Positions 20,291-30,228 of a stretch of 64,000 bases of DNA are shown piece after piece. The stretch is from Bacteroidales bacterium. Lineage in GTDB: Bacteria; Bacteroidota; Bacteroidia; Bacteroidales; F082. The DNA lies in the NCBI GenBank assembly GCA_016936505.1, contig JAFGXS010000056.1, positions 1 to 64,000 on the forward strand. Reading direction: 5' to 3'. The position numbers were made by a program, and so were the translations under genes. Every line of letters begins with the position of its first letter. Within the stretch, counting starts at the first letter, position 1. The notes under the pieces were generated by a model, which had not been told where the DNA came from, ran no database searches, and worked only from the letters and a program-made list of their open reading frames with translations.

Positions 20291-22000
20291 TTATTTAGGT
20301 TTTCTGGTATTCTGATCCCTTAATTTTGAAATCTCTTCCAATAATATTTCTTTATTTAATGGTTTTGAAAAATAATTATCAAAACCTGCGGCAGTACATT
20401 CTTGACGATCAGTTGACATGGCATACGCTGTCAGAGCAAAAACTGTTACTGAATCGTCAATTAATTTTATTTCTTTTAACGCCTCAAAACCATTCATTAC
20501 AGGCATTTTTATATCCATGAGAACTAAATCAATATCTTGATTTTGTTTAAACTCTTCCACACCCTCCTTTCCATTCATGGCGTGAATTAATTTGAAAGGT
20601 TGATCTTTCAAAATAGCTTTGTAGTAGTCTTGATTTGATTGCTGATCTTCAACTATTAATATTTTTAATTTCGTTTTGTCTTTATCTGAGTAAGATGATT
20701 TAGATATTGGAATAACAATATCTGTTTTTTTTAATTCAACTCCAGCTTTTGGAATAGAGACATAAAACTGTGATCCTTTACCAAAATCAGATACCACCCA
20801 TATATTTCCATTTAATAAATCTACAATCTTCTTTGTCAAATATAATCCTATCCCAGTTCCTCTGTAGAGCTTCCTCTTATCGTCTTCTACTTTATAGAAC
20901 CGATCGAACAGAAACTCCATGTGTGACGATTTAATTCCAATACCAGTGTCCTTCACATAAAACAATAGATCTTTTTTCTCAATTTCATAACCAAACTCAA
21001 CTCTTCCCTTTTCTGTATATTTAACTGCATTATCAATTAAATTAATTAAAACCTGCCTAAGCCGTTCACAATCTACCTTAACAACATAATTCTCTACTGG
21101 TGAGCTATTTACAATCTGAATGGTTTGAATTCCGCCAGATCTTAACTTCATCTTATATGTATCTTCCAGCTCACGCATTATCTTCTTAAGTTCACAATCT
21201 TTAAATTCTATCTTTAACTGATCTGATTCAATCATTGAAACATCGAGTATGTCGTTCACTAGTCTGAGTAGCGATTCGTTACTACTATTTATAATCGAAA
21301 TATACTGACGTCTCTCTTCCTCCGATAATTGTTCTTCTGCCAATATATTACTAAAACCAACAATAGCATTCAAAGGAGTTCTTATTTCGTGAGACATGTT
21401 GGCCAAAAATGATGACTTAAGCTGATCTGCTCTTCGTGCCTTTAAAAATTCTGAGATATAATTACGTTTTGCTTGACTCATTAAAACATACATAATAAAA
21501 AGGTACAAGAAAACCCCAAGATAAACATCAATTATCCTGGCATAAATGGAAGGATATTTACCTACAATTGAAGGATTATTGTACTCTAAATAAAATAATA
21601 CAAGAACGTTTAATACCAAAATTACCAACACTAGAGAAAATTGCTTTCCATCCAACATAAAGATCGTGTAACTAAAAATCACGACAAAAAGATATAAAAT
21701 AGGACCATGGGTACCAAAGTTATAATACCATAGAAAATTTGCAATAGTCAATGAAATAATAACAATTGACCATTTGGCAAATTCTAGCCCCCTTCCAGAT
21801 CTTACAAGGAAATAAAGTGAGGAAAATACAGTGAGCGAAACATAAGGGATTATCCTAAGGACATTACCAAAATCCAATTCAATATTAATAAATATAGCCA
21901 CCAAAGAAAATAATGCCCCTCCAATAATCATTGGATTAACAAAACTTTTCTTAAACTCAATATTCTCCGCTATATCACTGTTTGAAACAAATAGTTTCAT
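20291..22000 (-). CDS. Hybrid sensor histidine kinase / response regulator B
   Basis: A 569-aa paralogue of the next gene downstream with the same architecture: a six-helix membrane sensor module (residues about 20-180), HisKA with MSHEIRTPLNAIVGF, HATPase (NLIDNAVKYT, VKDTGIGIK, GTGIGLYLT) and a receiver with LMDIKMPVMNGF. The two share near-identical phosphorylation motifs and a similar membrane module but diverge elsewhere, which indicates an old tandem duplication. The first gene of a two-gene operon. No output domain or cognate regulator is adjacent. Stimulus unknown. Confidence 0.92.
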   Translation of the reverse strand: MKLFVSNSDIAENIEFKKSFVNPMIIGGALFSLVAIFINIELDFGNVLRIIPYVSLTVFSSLYFLVRSGRGLEFAKWSIVIISLTIANFLWYYNFGTHGPILYLFVVIFSYTIFMLDGKQFSLVLVILVLNVLVLFYLEYNNPSIVGKYPSIYARIIDVYLGVFLYLFIMYVLMSQAKRNYISEFLKARRADQLKSSFLANMSHEIRTPLNAIVGFSNILAEEQLSEEERRQYISIINSSNESLLRLVNDILDVSMIESDQLKIEFKDCELKKIMRELEDTYKMKLRSGGIQTIQIVNSSPVENYVVKVDCERLRQVLINLIDNAVKYTEKGRVEFGYEIEKKDLLFYVKDTGIGIKSSHMEFLFDRFYKVEDDKRKLYRGTGIGLYLTKKIVDLLNGNIWVVSDFGKGSQFYVSIPKAGVELKKTDIVIPISKSSYSDKDKTKLKILIVEDQQSNQDYYKAILKDQPFKLIHAMNGKEGVEEFKQNQDIDLVLMDIKMPVMNGFEALKEIKLIDDSVTVFALTAYAMSTDRQECTAAGFDNYFSKPLNKEILLEEISKLRDQNTRKPK

Positions 22001-22148
22001 ATTCCACTTCGTTTATCAATAAAATATTTAAGTAAAAATATCAAAAAAAAAGATAAACTATGTTTTGTTAATAAACATTTTCCTAAAATTGGAATTTAAT
22101 CTCAATAATGAATATATTTGTTGGGTAAACCTTTTTAATAAAAAATTC

Positions 22149-23396
22149 ATGGAAAATAAATTTCTTGAGCAAGCATTCAGTGTAATTGATGCTTCAAAAA
22201 AAGCCAATGTAGGACATGTTGCAACACGTAAAATAATGACTCCCGGAGAAAGAAGACTTGAAATCAAAGGAGAAAAGTTTGTTACATTTTCATTAAGTGA
22301 TTATCTTATGTTGATGCAAGATGAACGGATTAAACAAGGTGCCATCGAATCAATTAAGAATAATGGTTTTAACCTCTCTATATCAAGAGAATATATGAGA
22401 CTTCACATCGTTGATGAAGCAGAAGAGATATTATCAAAAGTTTTTGGAAATCCAGTAGTTCTTTATCCAAAAACCACTTTAGCACATGTTGGGGCTCTTC
22501 CTTTACTTATTGACAGAAAAGATGCAATTATTATTGACCATCATGCTCATTCAACTATAGCAATGGCATCTGATATTTGCAAAGCACATGGAACGCATTT
22601 CGAAGTAATCAGACACAATAATGTAGAACTCCTTGAAAAAAGAATTATTGAACTAAGAAAAACACATCCTAAAATCTGGTATTTAGCTGATGGTGTATAC
22701 TCAATGCATGGAGATGTTGCCCCAGTAAAGGAATTAAACCTCCTTATGGATAAGTATGAAGAATTTTATACTTATATTGATGATGCACATGGAATCAGTT
22801 GGGCCGGACCTAACGGCAGCGGATATGTATTATCTCAGGGTAAGCAACACTCCAAAATGATATTAGCTGTATCATTTGGTAAAGGTTACGGTGCAGGTGG
22901 TGGGGCAATTATTTGTCCAAATGAAGAAATCAAGACTCAGTTACTATATCTTAGTGGACCATTAATGTTTACCGGCCCATTAGAATCATCAACTTTAGGA
23001 GGACTTATTGCAGCATCAGAAATTCATCTTAGTAAAGATATTATTGATTTACAAAATCAACTTAAGGAACTTATCGATTATTTTTATGACACAGTTCAGG
23101 AAATGGGTCTACCGCTTGCAGACTATACACGAACCCCAACTGCCTACTTTCCTGTTGGAAGACCTGATACTACATTAGAATTTGTAAAAGCAGCCTTTAA
23201 TAATAATTTAACCGTAACCGCTGGAATTTTTCCTGCTGTACCTTTTTATAATTCAGGAATCCGTATCCAGATAACTTTATACCAAAATAAAGCTGACATT
23301 GACCATCTGCTTAATGTAATGAAAAGTACATATGAGTATTACGAAACTAAAGATGACTTCTCCTTGGAAGAAGTTCTAAAAAAGTTCAAAAAATAA
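22149..23396 (+). CDS. PLP-dependent alpha-oxoamine-synthase-like enzyme
   Basis: About 415 aa, starting at the ATG at 22149 (MENKFLEQAF); a longer TTG-initiated frame upstream adds hydrophobic, unlikely residues. It is a fold-type I PLP enzyme of the BioF/Kbl/HemA class: the aspartate loop YIDDAHGISWAGPNG near residue 235 and the Schiff-base lysine in VSFGKGYGAGGG near 265. The usual SKALGG around the lysine is altered to GKGYGAGGG. The family condenses an amino acid with an acyl-CoA; the substrates here are not inferable. It stands alone, divergent from the kinase operon and convergent with rnpB, so it is unlikely to be a standard biotin or threonine enzyme. Confidence 0.75.
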   Translation: MENKFLEQAFSVIDASKKANVGHVATRKIMTPGERRLEIKGEKFVTFSLSDYLMLMQDERIKQGAIESIKNNGFNLSISREYMRLHIVDEAEEILSKVFGNPVVLYPKTTLAHVGALPLLIDRKDAIIIDHHAHSTIAMASDICKAHGTHFEVIRHNNVELLEKRIIELRKTHPKIWYLADGVYSMHGDVAPVKELNLLMDKYEEFYTYIDDAHGISWAGPNGSGYVLSQGKQHSKMILAVSFGKGYGAGGGAIICPNEEIKTQLLYLSGPLMFTGPLESSTLGGLIAASEIHLSKDIIDLQNQLKELIDYFYDTVQEMGLPLADYTRTPTAYFPVGRPDTTLEFVKAAFNNNLTVTAGIFPAVPFYNSGIRIQITLYQNKADIDHLLNVMKSTYEYYETKDDFSLEEVLKKFKK

Positions 23397-23400
23397 AAAA

Positions 23401-23773
23401 GCCGTCGGACCTGTAAGCGGGATTCTGTACCCCAAATTATTGGGCTTTCTATCATTTATCTTGACCCGGTGTCACCACCGGGCTCCAGCAGCCTACCCAC
23501 CGGTATCGGACGGGCAGCCCTTATTTCGCAATTGCGAAAGTACCGGTTTATTTGGCCTTGCAACCCATAAGGTTTACCCCACCACTATGTCACCATAATG
23601 GTGCGTGGGCTCTTACCCCACATTTTCACCCTTACCCCGAAAACGAGGCGGTTATTTTCTGTGGCACTTGCTGTTTTCACACTTAATGTGAAACCTTCCT
23701 GTTAGGAAGTATGGCGCCCTGTATTGTCCCGACTTTCCTCACCATTTCTGGAGCGATAGAACAGTCCGACGGC
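23401..23773 (-). ncRNA. rnpB: RNase P RNA (class A)
   Basis: The M1-like RNA that removes 5' leaders from pre-tRNAs. On the minus strand the gene opens with GCCGTCGGACTGTTC and closes with a complementary CCGACGGC, forming the terminal P1 helix. Hallmark conserved blocks are visible: GAGGAAAGTCGGGACA (CR I), the mid-gene GGTAAACC-type segment, and the 3' block ending ACAGAATCCCGCTTACAGG. Length of about 373 nt and position between convergent or unrelated CDSs fit. It fills the whole gap between the PLP-enzyme gene and tatA. Confidence 0.95.
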
Positions 23774-23888
23774 AATGCAAAAATAGTTTATTTACAGACT
23801 GAACATACATCTTATACAGATGAATTCTAAATCATCCATTTTCATCAAAAAAATGTTAATTAGTGAACAAAAACAGAATCCAGGGTCC

Positions 23889-23896
23889 TAACTTTG
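23889..23896 (+). promoter_or_regulatory. -7 box of tatA
   Basis: TAACTTTG matches the TAnnTTTG -7 consensus 15 bp before the ATG; no convincing TTTG at -33. Confidence 0.5.
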
Positions 23897-23910
23897 CAAA
23901 AAATTAAATC

Positions 23911-24144
23911 ATGTTACAAACTTGTGGAATCATTGGAACACCTGAATTGTTGTTAATTTTAGCAGCAATTATTTTACTCTTTGGTGGCAAAAAAATCCCC
24001 GAACTTGCCAAGGGTCTTGGCAAAGGAATGAAAGAGTTTAAAGAAGCTACAACCAACAGTGATCTTTCTGATGATATGAAAGACGTGGTTCAGGAAATAA
24101 ATGATTTAAAAAAAGACATAGATAAATTAAAACCTAAAAGATAA
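23911..24144 (+). CDS. tatA: Twin-arginine translocase subunit TatA/E
   Basis: A 77-aa protein with one N-terminal membrane helix (LLLILAAIILLFGG), the conserved FGGKKIPELAKGLGKGMKEF hinge and amphipathic helix, and an acidic/basic charged tail. TatA oligomers form the pore that exports folded twin-arginine substrates. tatC is not adjacent; tatA is often unlinked in this phylum. Convergent with the subtilase gene, 11 bp apart. Confidence 0.93.
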   Translation: MLQTCGIIGTPELLLILAAIILLFGGKKIPELAKGLGKGMKEFKEATTNSDLSDDMKDVVQEINDLKKDIDKLKPKR

Positions 24145-24155
24145 TTGGTTTTAAT

Positions 24156-25823
24156 TTATCTTACTTTCAATACTCTAGTATTAATAACGGTTCCATTAAC
24201 ATCAATGGCTACAATATAGTAGCCTGGATTGAGATCTGTCAGATCACTCACAGAATACTTTGTGGTTCCGGATTTCAGTATAAAGTTCTTTGAAACCAGA
24301 TTCTGCCCCAGCAAATTAAACAGCTTAACTGTCAGACTACCTGATTTATTATTATTTTCAATCCTGATCTCAAATTTTCTGTCGAAAGGATTAGGAAAAA
24401 TTTTCCAACTATAATCTTGGTTTTTTGTTTTTTGAACACTTGTTAAAACAGTCAATACAGAATCCGCTTTTGAATAATCAGGGATTCCCCATCCCATCAG
24501 ATTATTAGGATTATCATTCAATGATGCAGTTTCTTTAATTGCAGAAATAACCTGCATATTTGTTGCTTTAGGATGGGCCTGCCATAAACATGCACTCATT
24601 CCAGCAATGATTGGAGAAGAAAAAGAAGTTCCATTGCCAGAAAGAACACCCGAACTACCGTCAGCCACAGTGGTTTGATACCCCATTGCCATCACCGTTG
24701 GTTTTATCCTGCCATCAGAAGTTGGCCCTGTGGAACTGAAATAAGCTCTGTTTCCGGATGCATTAACAGCCCCAATTGTGAACACACTGTCTTCATCAGC
24801 AGGTGCTCCAACCCAAGGAAAAGAAGTTGAGCCACTGTTTCCGGCACTGTTCACCACCAAAATACCTTTACTGCAAGCAATCTCTGCTCCTATAGTCGAC
24901 ACAGCTGTTTTTCCATTTAAATCTGAATAGGAATAAGAGTCAGAAGTGTCATCAAAAGAAGTATAACCAAGAGAACTATTAATTATATCAGCGCCAACAC
25001 TATCAGCAAACTCTGCCCCTGAAACCCAGTTATATTCTTCCAGAACGCTTTCAGATGCTATGTCCTCAGTCCGTAATAACCAATAAGATGCCTTGGGAGC
25101 AGTTCCAATCATTAATCCAGGATCATCAGCGGCCATGCACGACAGTACCATACGTCCATGATCACTGGCTGTGTAAACAGTACCTCCGGGGTTAACAAAA
25201 TCTTTGGTTCCCAACAATCTGCCTTCATTATGGAGGCTGTCAAATACAATTTGTTGAGGTACATCCAGAAAACCTCCATCCAGGACTGCTATAACCATGT
25301 TCTGACCACGAAAATCCTCATCATGCAATTTTGTGCCATTAATTTGACTGATTTGAGTTAAAGCATAGCCATAATCATAAGAACCAGCCTTTAAACCTGA
25401 CTTCAAACCATTTTTTGATACAGACTCATTTTCAAAATAAGCCTTTTTAGTTCCGGAAACTAACTTAATCAATCTGACACTTTGAACATAATTCAACTGA
25501 AGTATATTATTAACAGCATTACTATCAGAGGTTTCAAACGTAACTCCATTAAGCCATTTAGTAGCATTTAAAAGAGTTACACCTGTTGCTGCTATTCCCT
25601 GAAGATACTGAGGTGTTACAGGTATATCCGTTTCGGTGACAGGTAGATTATAGTTAGCCCGCCTGTCTATTGCTCTTTGTGTTAAAAACTGCTCAGGATG
25701 ATTCAGTGAAAAAGGATTATTGTTTTTATCTTTAAAGTGTACAAAATAAAATCCAACATCTTGTCCCAAAGCAACACCGAAGACACAAAAAAATAAATAC
25801 ATTAACACCAATCTTTTGCTCAT
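24156..25823 (-). CDS. Secreted subtilisin-like (S8) protease with T9SS sorting domain
   Basis: About 555 aa. The likely start is MSKRLVLMYLFF (25823), giving a signal peptide that ends at ALGQ; upstream in-frame ATGs only add a non-signal stretch. An N-terminal propeptide-like region (to about residue 150) is followed by the S8 catalytic domain: Asp in AVLDGGF, His in SDHGRMV and Ser in GTSFSSPIIAG. The C-terminal 80 residues (KIFPNPFDRKFEI to the final VLKVR) are a type A Por/T9SS sorting signal, so the enzyme should be exported across the outer membrane by the type IX system. Monocistronic. Confidence 0.92.
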   Translation of the reverse strand: MSKRLVLMYLFFCVFGVALGQDVGFYFVHFKDKNNNPFSLNHPEQFLTQRAIDRRANYNLPVTETDIPVTPQYLQGIAATGVTLLNATKWLNGVTFETSDSNAVNNILQLNYVQSVRLIKLVSGTKKAYFENESVSKNGLKSGLKAGSYDYGYALTQISQINGTKLHDEDFRGQNMVIAVLDGGFLDVPQQIVFDSLHNEGRLLGTKDFVNPGGTVYTASDHGRMVLSCMAADDPGLMIGTAPKASYWLLRTEDIASESVLEEYNWVSGAEFADSVGADIINSSLGYTSFDDTSDSYSYSDLNGKTAVSTIGAEIACSKGILVVNSAGNSGSTSFPWVGAPADEDSVFTIGAVNASGNRAYFSSTGPTSDGRIKPTVMAMGYQTTVADGSSGVLSGNGTSFSSPIIAGMSACLWQAHPKATNMQVISAIKETASLNDNPNNLMGWGIPDYSKADSVLTVLTSVQKTKNQDYSWKIFPNPFDRKFEIRIENNNKSGSLTVKLFNLLGQNLVSKNFILKSGTTKYSVSDLTDLNPGYYIVAIDVNGTVINTRVLKVR

Positions 25824-26027
25824 GTGTTTCAACATTCCATTAATTATCATCAAAAATAGATACTTTCTTTATTATTAGCAATTACTTTCATAACTAACGT
25901 AAAATTAGGATTTACTTTGGGAACTTTAATCTTAATTTCTCAAAAAATCATCTGTTGATCCTTCGCTTAATTAAATTCATTTTAAATAAAAGGTTATATT
26001 TGTTGATCAAACCTTAAAATTTGTTTT

Positions 26028-26213
26028 ATGAAAAAGAACATTGGCTCTACAGACCAAATTTTCCGGTGGATTGTTGGAATTGTTATTGCCGGATTAGGTA
26101 TTTATTATCAAAGCTGGTGGGGATTAGTTGCTATTATCCCAATTGGAACTGCTTTATTGAGTTTCTGCCCGCTTTATACTCCATTCAACATCAGTACTCG
26201 AAAAAAAGGCTAA
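26028..26213 (+). CDS. DUF2892 (YgaP-like) small membrane protein
   Basis: A 61-aa protein with two hydrophobic segments. The pattern KNIGSTDQIFRWIVGI, then GTALLSFCPLYTPFNIST, is the DUF2892 signature, including the conserved Cys-Pro-x-Tyr. The family is an inner-membrane module sometimes fused to rhodanese domains; function uncertain. A TATATTTG -7 box lies at 25995-26002. Its own terminator follows. Confidence 0.85.
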   Translation: MKKNIGSTDQIFRWIVGIVIAGLGIYYQSWWGLVAIIPIGTALLSFCPLYTPFNISTRKKG

Positions 26214-26227
26214 TAAAATTTTAATCT

Positions 26228-26260
26228 TAACGCTGCCTCATTTCTTTGGCAGCGTTTTTT
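26228..26260 (+). terminator. Terminator after the DUF2892 gene
   Basis: ACGCTGCC (26230-26237) pairs with GGCAGCGT (26248-26255), followed by T6. A TATATTTG box for the next gene (26260-26267) starts at the end of the T-run. Confidence 0.85.
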
Positions 26261-26290
26261 ATATTTGTACAATAGATAATTCGCTACTCT

Positions 26291-27451
26291 ATGAAAAAAC
26301 TTTTACCCTTTGTTTTAATGACCATTTTCCTTGCCGGATGTAAGAGTTCAGAAAAATTATTACAACAGGGCGATTATGACCAGGCTATTAATAAATCATT
26401 TAAAAAGGTGGTTTCAAATCCAAGTGATAGCAAACAAATATCCATACTGAGAAAATCACTCAAACTGGCCAACCAACAAGATCTTGATGCAATAAAACAA
26501 TTGCAAAACGATGGGAATCCGGCATCTGAACCTATAATTTATAAACACTATCTCTCTTTGGATCAAAGACAAAATCTAATTCAAAGGCTACCTGATCAGG
26601 TTTTAAGACATATCGGGTTCAAACACACCGATTTTAACAGTGCTATCTCACATAGCAAAAAAGCTGCAGCTTTATACTATCATAATGAAGCTGTAAATTT
26701 GCTTGAAACCCATGATATTTACAACGCAAGAAAAGCATACTATTTGTTGCAAAGCGAAGCCAGCCTGACCCCAGGAGCTCCGGGCCTGAGCGAAATGATT
26801 AAAGAAGCAAGAGACGCAGGAACTATTCATGTGATTTTTGAAGTTCAAAACAGTAGTGGACAGGAAATACCTCCTGCAATTACTGAAAAACTGTATCAAA
26901 TGAATCCTAATGTTATCGACAGAAACTGGACTCTTTTTGATACATATCCTGTAAAAAACAGGAGCTACCAATATTTTGTCAAGCTTGACATCAATATGAT
27001 TCAGGTCTCTCCTCAGCAAATCAACAGAAATACATTTGAGGAGAAAAAGAAAATAGCTGACGGATGGCAATATGTTCTCGACCGCCGGGGTAACGTAAAA
27101 AAAGACTCTGCGGGTAATGACATTAAAATTCCAAAATACAAAATCATCAGATGTCAGGTAACCCAGGTTACTTTGGTTCAGGAATCTTCAGTTATAAGTA
27201 CAATTGGAATATATAACAACGCCACCGGCCGCCCTGTTAAGGTTCAAAATATGCAAAGCCATTTCGTATTTAATTATCGTTACGGAAAAGCAAGAGGAAA
27301 TTTGAAAGCATTAGATAAGCAATCACTGGAAATGGTTTCCAGGGGTCCCATGCCTTTTCCTGACTACCCACAACTTTTGATTGAAAATTTAAGAGTATTA
27401 AAAGAAAAAACAGAATATTTTTTGAGAACTAACAGAAATTTATTCCAATAA
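26291..27451 (+). CDS. Lipoprotein of unknown function
   Basis: A 386-aa protein with a lipoprotein signal (MKKLLPFVLMTIFLAGC, Cys 17). The first mature residues (SSEKLLQQGDYDQAINKSFKKV) look like a TPR-type helix pair, and the rest is a mixed alpha/beta region that I do not recognise. Many tyrosine/valine strands near residues 215-345 suggest a beta-rich C-terminal domain. It should be tethered in the periplasm or outer membrane. Monocistronic, just ahead of parE but separated from it by 110 bp and parE's own promoter. Confidence 0.75.
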   Translation: MKKLLPFVLMTIFLAGCKSSEKLLQQGDYDQAINKSFKKVVSNPSDSKQISILRKSLKLANQQDLDAIKQLQNDGNPASEPIIYKHYLSLDQRQNLIQRLPDQVLRHIGFKHTDFNSAISHSKKAAALYYHNEAVNLLETHDIYNARKAYYLLQSEASLTPGAPGLSEMIKEARDAGTIHVIFEVQNSSGQEIPPAITEKLYQMNPNVIDRNWTLFDTYPVKNRSYQYFVKLDINMIQVSPQQINRNTFEEKKKIADGWQYVLDRRGNVKKDSAGNDIKIPKYKIIRCQVTQVTLVQESSVISTIGIYNNATGRPVKVQNMQSHFVFNYRYGKARGNLKALDKQSLEMVSRGPMPFPDYPQLLIENLRVLKEKTEYFLRTNRNLFQ

Positions 27452-27515
27452 ACAGGATCAAAAAACAGCAGGTAGTTCTTAACAAACCCCGTTTAACAAC
27501 TATAATACTTAACCC

Positions 27516-27546
27516 TTTGTTTATTTATATCAAACCCCTATTTTTG
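27516..27546 (+). promoter_or_regulatory. Promoter of parE
   Basis: TTTG (27516-27519), 19 bp, TATTTTTG (27539-27546): a textbook Bacteroidota promoter, with the ATG 17 bp further on. Confidence 0.75.
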
Positions 27547-27562
27547 TAGCAAATTAGGTGAA

Positions 27563-29419
27563 ATGTCAGTAGAATATAACGATGAGAGTATCCGGTCACT
27601 TGACTGGAAAGAACACATTAGGTTGAGGCCCGGAATGTATATTGGTAAGCTTGGCGATGGAAATTCGCCAGATGATGGAATTTATGTGCTTCTGAAAGAG
27701 ATCATCGATAATTCTATTGATGAATTTGTGATGGGTCATGGAAAAACCATCGAAATCAAAATTGAAGAAGGCACTGTAACAGTTCGTGATTTTGGCCGTG
27801 GAATGCCATTGGGAAAAGTAAATGCTTGTGTAAGTCAGATTAATACCGGCGCCAAATATGATTCGAATGTTTTTAAAAAATCTGTTGGGTTAAACGGTGT
27901 TGGTTCAAAAGCGGTAAATGCATTATCCTATTACTTTAAGGCTCAATCTATTCGCGAAGGAAAAACAAAAATTGTTGAGTATGAGCGCGGTGAATTGACT
28001 AATGATGAAAAGATTATTACCAGCGATGAGAAACAAGGCACACTAATTACTTTCGCTCCTGATAAAGATGTTTTTGGAAATTACCACTACATTTCTGATT
28101 ATGTTGAAGAGATGCTGTGGAATTATGTATTCCTGAACAATGGTTTGACCATTGAATACAACGGACAAAAAATGCAAGCCAAAAATGGGCTGCTTGACCT
28201 GTTAGAACACAACATCGATGGAAACGGGCCACTGAATTATCCTATCATTCACATTAATGAAGATGATTTTGAATGTGCCTTTTCACACAGTTCACGCTCC
28301 TATTCTGAAGAATATTTTTCTTTTGTAAACGGTCAGCATACAACCCAGGGCGGGACCCATCAAAATTCATTCAGAGAAGCCATTGTTAAAACCATACGTG
28401 AATTTTACAAAAAGGATTTTGACACAAGCGATATCAGAACTTCATTATTTGCCGCTATTAGCATCAAGGTTCAGGAACCGGTTTTTGAATCTCAGACTAA
28501 AACAAAACTAGGTTCTCTGCATATGGAACCCGAAGGACAAAGTATCCGTAATTATATCGGCGATATCATTAAAAGAAACCTGGACAATTATTTACACATT
28601 CATACCGAAACAGCTGAAGCACTGTACAGAAAAATCCTTCAATCTGAAAAAGAGCGTAAGGATATGGCCGGTATCAAAAAACTGGCTCGTGAAAGTGTAA
28701 AGAAAGCCAGCTTACACAACAAAAAGCTTCGCGACTGCCGGGTTCATTTTGACAGTAATGATGAGAACGGTTCAGAAAGCACTCTGTTTATCACTGAAGG
28801 TGATTCTGCGAGTGGTTCTATAACTAAATCGAGGAATGTGCAGACCCAAGCAGTTTTTAGCCTTAGGGGAAAACCGCTAAACAGTTACGGATTAAGCAAA
28901 AAGATTGTCTACCAAAACGAGGAGTTCAATTTATTGCAGGCTGCGCTGAACATTGACGAAAGCATGGAAAATCTTCGTTACAATTATATTGTAATTGCTA
29001 CCGATGCTGACGTTGATGGAATGCACATCAGAATGTTGCTGCTTACATTCTTCCTTCAGTTTTATCCTGACTTGGTTAAAGGCGGGCATTTATACATTTT
29101 GCAAACACCGTTATTCAGGGTTCGAAATAAAAAGGAAACTATTTACTGTTATTCGGAAGCAGAAAGAATAGCAGCTATTAAAAAACTGGGAACCAACCCG
29201 GAAATAACCCGGTTTAAAGGCTTGGGTGAGATTTCTCCTGATGAATTCAAGCATTTCATTGGAAAAAATATGCGTTTGGATCCTGTCATTCTGAAAAGAG
29301 AATCCTCAGTACCTGAAACTCTTGAATTTTACATGGGCAAAAACACGCCAACACGTCAGGAGTTCATTATTGAGAATCTCCGTGTTGAAGAAGATGTTGC
29401 TGATGAGGTGAGCATTTAG
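27563..29419 (+). CDS. parE: DNA topoisomerase IV subunit B
   Basis: A 618-aa type IIA topoisomerase ATPase subunit. GHKL motifs: [18 protein letters not shown] near residue 45, [10 protein letters not shown] near 75 and [13 protein letters not shown] near 110. Transducer lysine in [14 protein letters not shown] motifs EGDSASGS and DADVDGMH; C-terminal [12 protein letters not shown]. It differs from gyrB at 9578-11539 by the ParE-type replacements ([14 protein letters not shown]). ParE with ParC decatenates replicated chromosomes. In many Bacteroidota the A subunit gene follows; here a TtcA-like gene does, so parC must be elsewhere. Confidence 0.93.
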   Translation: MSVEYNDESIRSLDWKEHIRLRPGMYIGKLGDGNSPDDGIYVLLKEIIDNSIDEFVMGHGKTIEIKIEEGTVTVRDFGRGMPLGKVNACVSQINTGAKYDSNVFKKSVGLNGVGSKAVNALSYYFKAQSIREGKTKIVEYERGELTNDEKIITSDEKQGTLITFAPDKDVFGNYHYISDYVEEMLWNYVFLNNGLTIEYNGQKMQAKNGLLDLLEHNIDGNGPLNYPIIHINEDDFECAFSHSSRSYSEEYFSFVNGQHTTQGGTHQNSFREAIVKTIREFYKKDFDTSDIRTSLFAAISIKVQEPVFESQTKTKLGSLHMEPEGQSIRNYIGDIIKRNLDNYLHIHTETAEALYRKILQSEKERKDMAGIKKLARESVKKASLHNKKLRDCRVHFDSNDENGSESTLFITEGDSASGSITKSRNVQTQAVFSLRGKPLNSYGLSKKIVYQNEEFNLLQAALNIDESMENLRYNYIVIATDADVDGMHIRMLLLTFFLQFYPDLVKGGHLYILQTPLFRVRNKKETIYCYSEAERIAAIKKLGTNPEITRFKGLGEISPDEFKHFIGKNMRLDPVILKRESSVPETLEFYMGKNTPTRQEFIIENLRVEEDVADEVSI

Positions 29420-29457
29420 CATCCATTTCATTTTACTAAGCATTATCTTTGCTCTTT

Positions 29458-30228
29458 ATGAAAAAAGAGAACCAATTTACATATTGGGAAAGCCGCCACA
29501 TTGAACATGTGAAAAACCACGTTGCCAAAGCCATTACGCAATTTGGACTTATCGACAACGGAGAAAAAGTTATGGTAGCCGTAAGCGGAGGAAAAGATTC
29601 TTTAGTACTGCTGAGTGCTTTGGCAGCTTTCCGCAAGTTCAATAAAATTGACTTTCACCTGGAAGCCATTCATATTGATGTAGAAGACGTTCCTTACGAA
29701 GCCGACAGAGATTTTCTCACCAATTTTTGCAATGAATTAAATGTTCCTTTTCACTTCAAAGAAATAGAAGCCGGCATTGAAAATCGGGGTAAAAAAGCTC
29801 CTTGTTTTGTATGTTCCTGGCACAGAAGAAAATTTTTATTTGAATTTACCAAGAAGCAAGGTTTTCAAAAATTGGCTCTGGGGCACCATATGGACGACGC
29901 TGTAGAAACTTTACTGATGAATATGTCATATCACGGACATATTTCATCCCTTCCTGCAAAACTGAAGATGTTCAATGGTGCCTTGCACCTAATCCGGCCA
30001 TTGATTTTGCTTACAGATAAAGATACCTGGAAATACGCTGAAATAATGCAATTTCCGGAACTTAATACAGAGTGTCCGTATGCTGACACAACCAAACGAA
30101 CTACAGCCAGAAAACTCATTGAAACTTTACAGGAAATCCATCCCAAAGCTCGTCAGAATATATTCAAATCTATGGCACAAATTGACAATGAATATTTGCC
30201 GGAAGGAGGTTCAACACATGGAGAATAA
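29458..30228 (+). CDS. TtcA-type tRNA thiolase (tRNA 2-thiocytidine biosynthesis)
   Basis: About 256 aa from the ATG at 29458 (a TTG 9 bp upstream is less likely). An N-type ATP pyrophosphatase: PP-loop SGGKDSLVLL near residue 43, the CFVC pair near 120 and a third cysteine in NTECPYADT near 208. These three cysteines match the 4Fe-4S ligands of TtcA, which thiolates cytidine 32 of tRNAs. GHHMDDAVETLLMN is the family's second signature. It overlaps the NUDIX gene by 11 bp, so the two are translationally coupled. A related TilS/TtcA-superfamily function on another base cannot be excluded. Confidence 0.82.
   Translation: MKKENQFTYWESRHIEHVKNHVAKAITQFGLIDNGEKVMVAVSGGKDSLVLLSALAAFRKFNKIDFHLEAIHIDVEDVPYEADRDFLTNFCNELNVPFHFKEIEAGIENRGKKAPCFVCSWHRRKFLFEFTKKQGFQKLALGHHMDDAVETLLMNMSYHGHISSLPAKLKMFNGALHLIRPLILLTDKDTWKYAEIMQFPELNTECPYADTTKRTTARKLIETLQEIHPKARQNIFKSMAQIDNEYLPEGGSTHGE

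Noticed and set aside
18556-22000. The two kinases as one gene split by a frameshift
   Set aside because: Each has its own start, full sensor, kinase and receiver; they are tandem paralogues.
23401-23773. Dense stems in the gap before tatA, possibly a CRISPR or mobile element
   Set aside because: The conserved blocks identify it as RNase P RNA.
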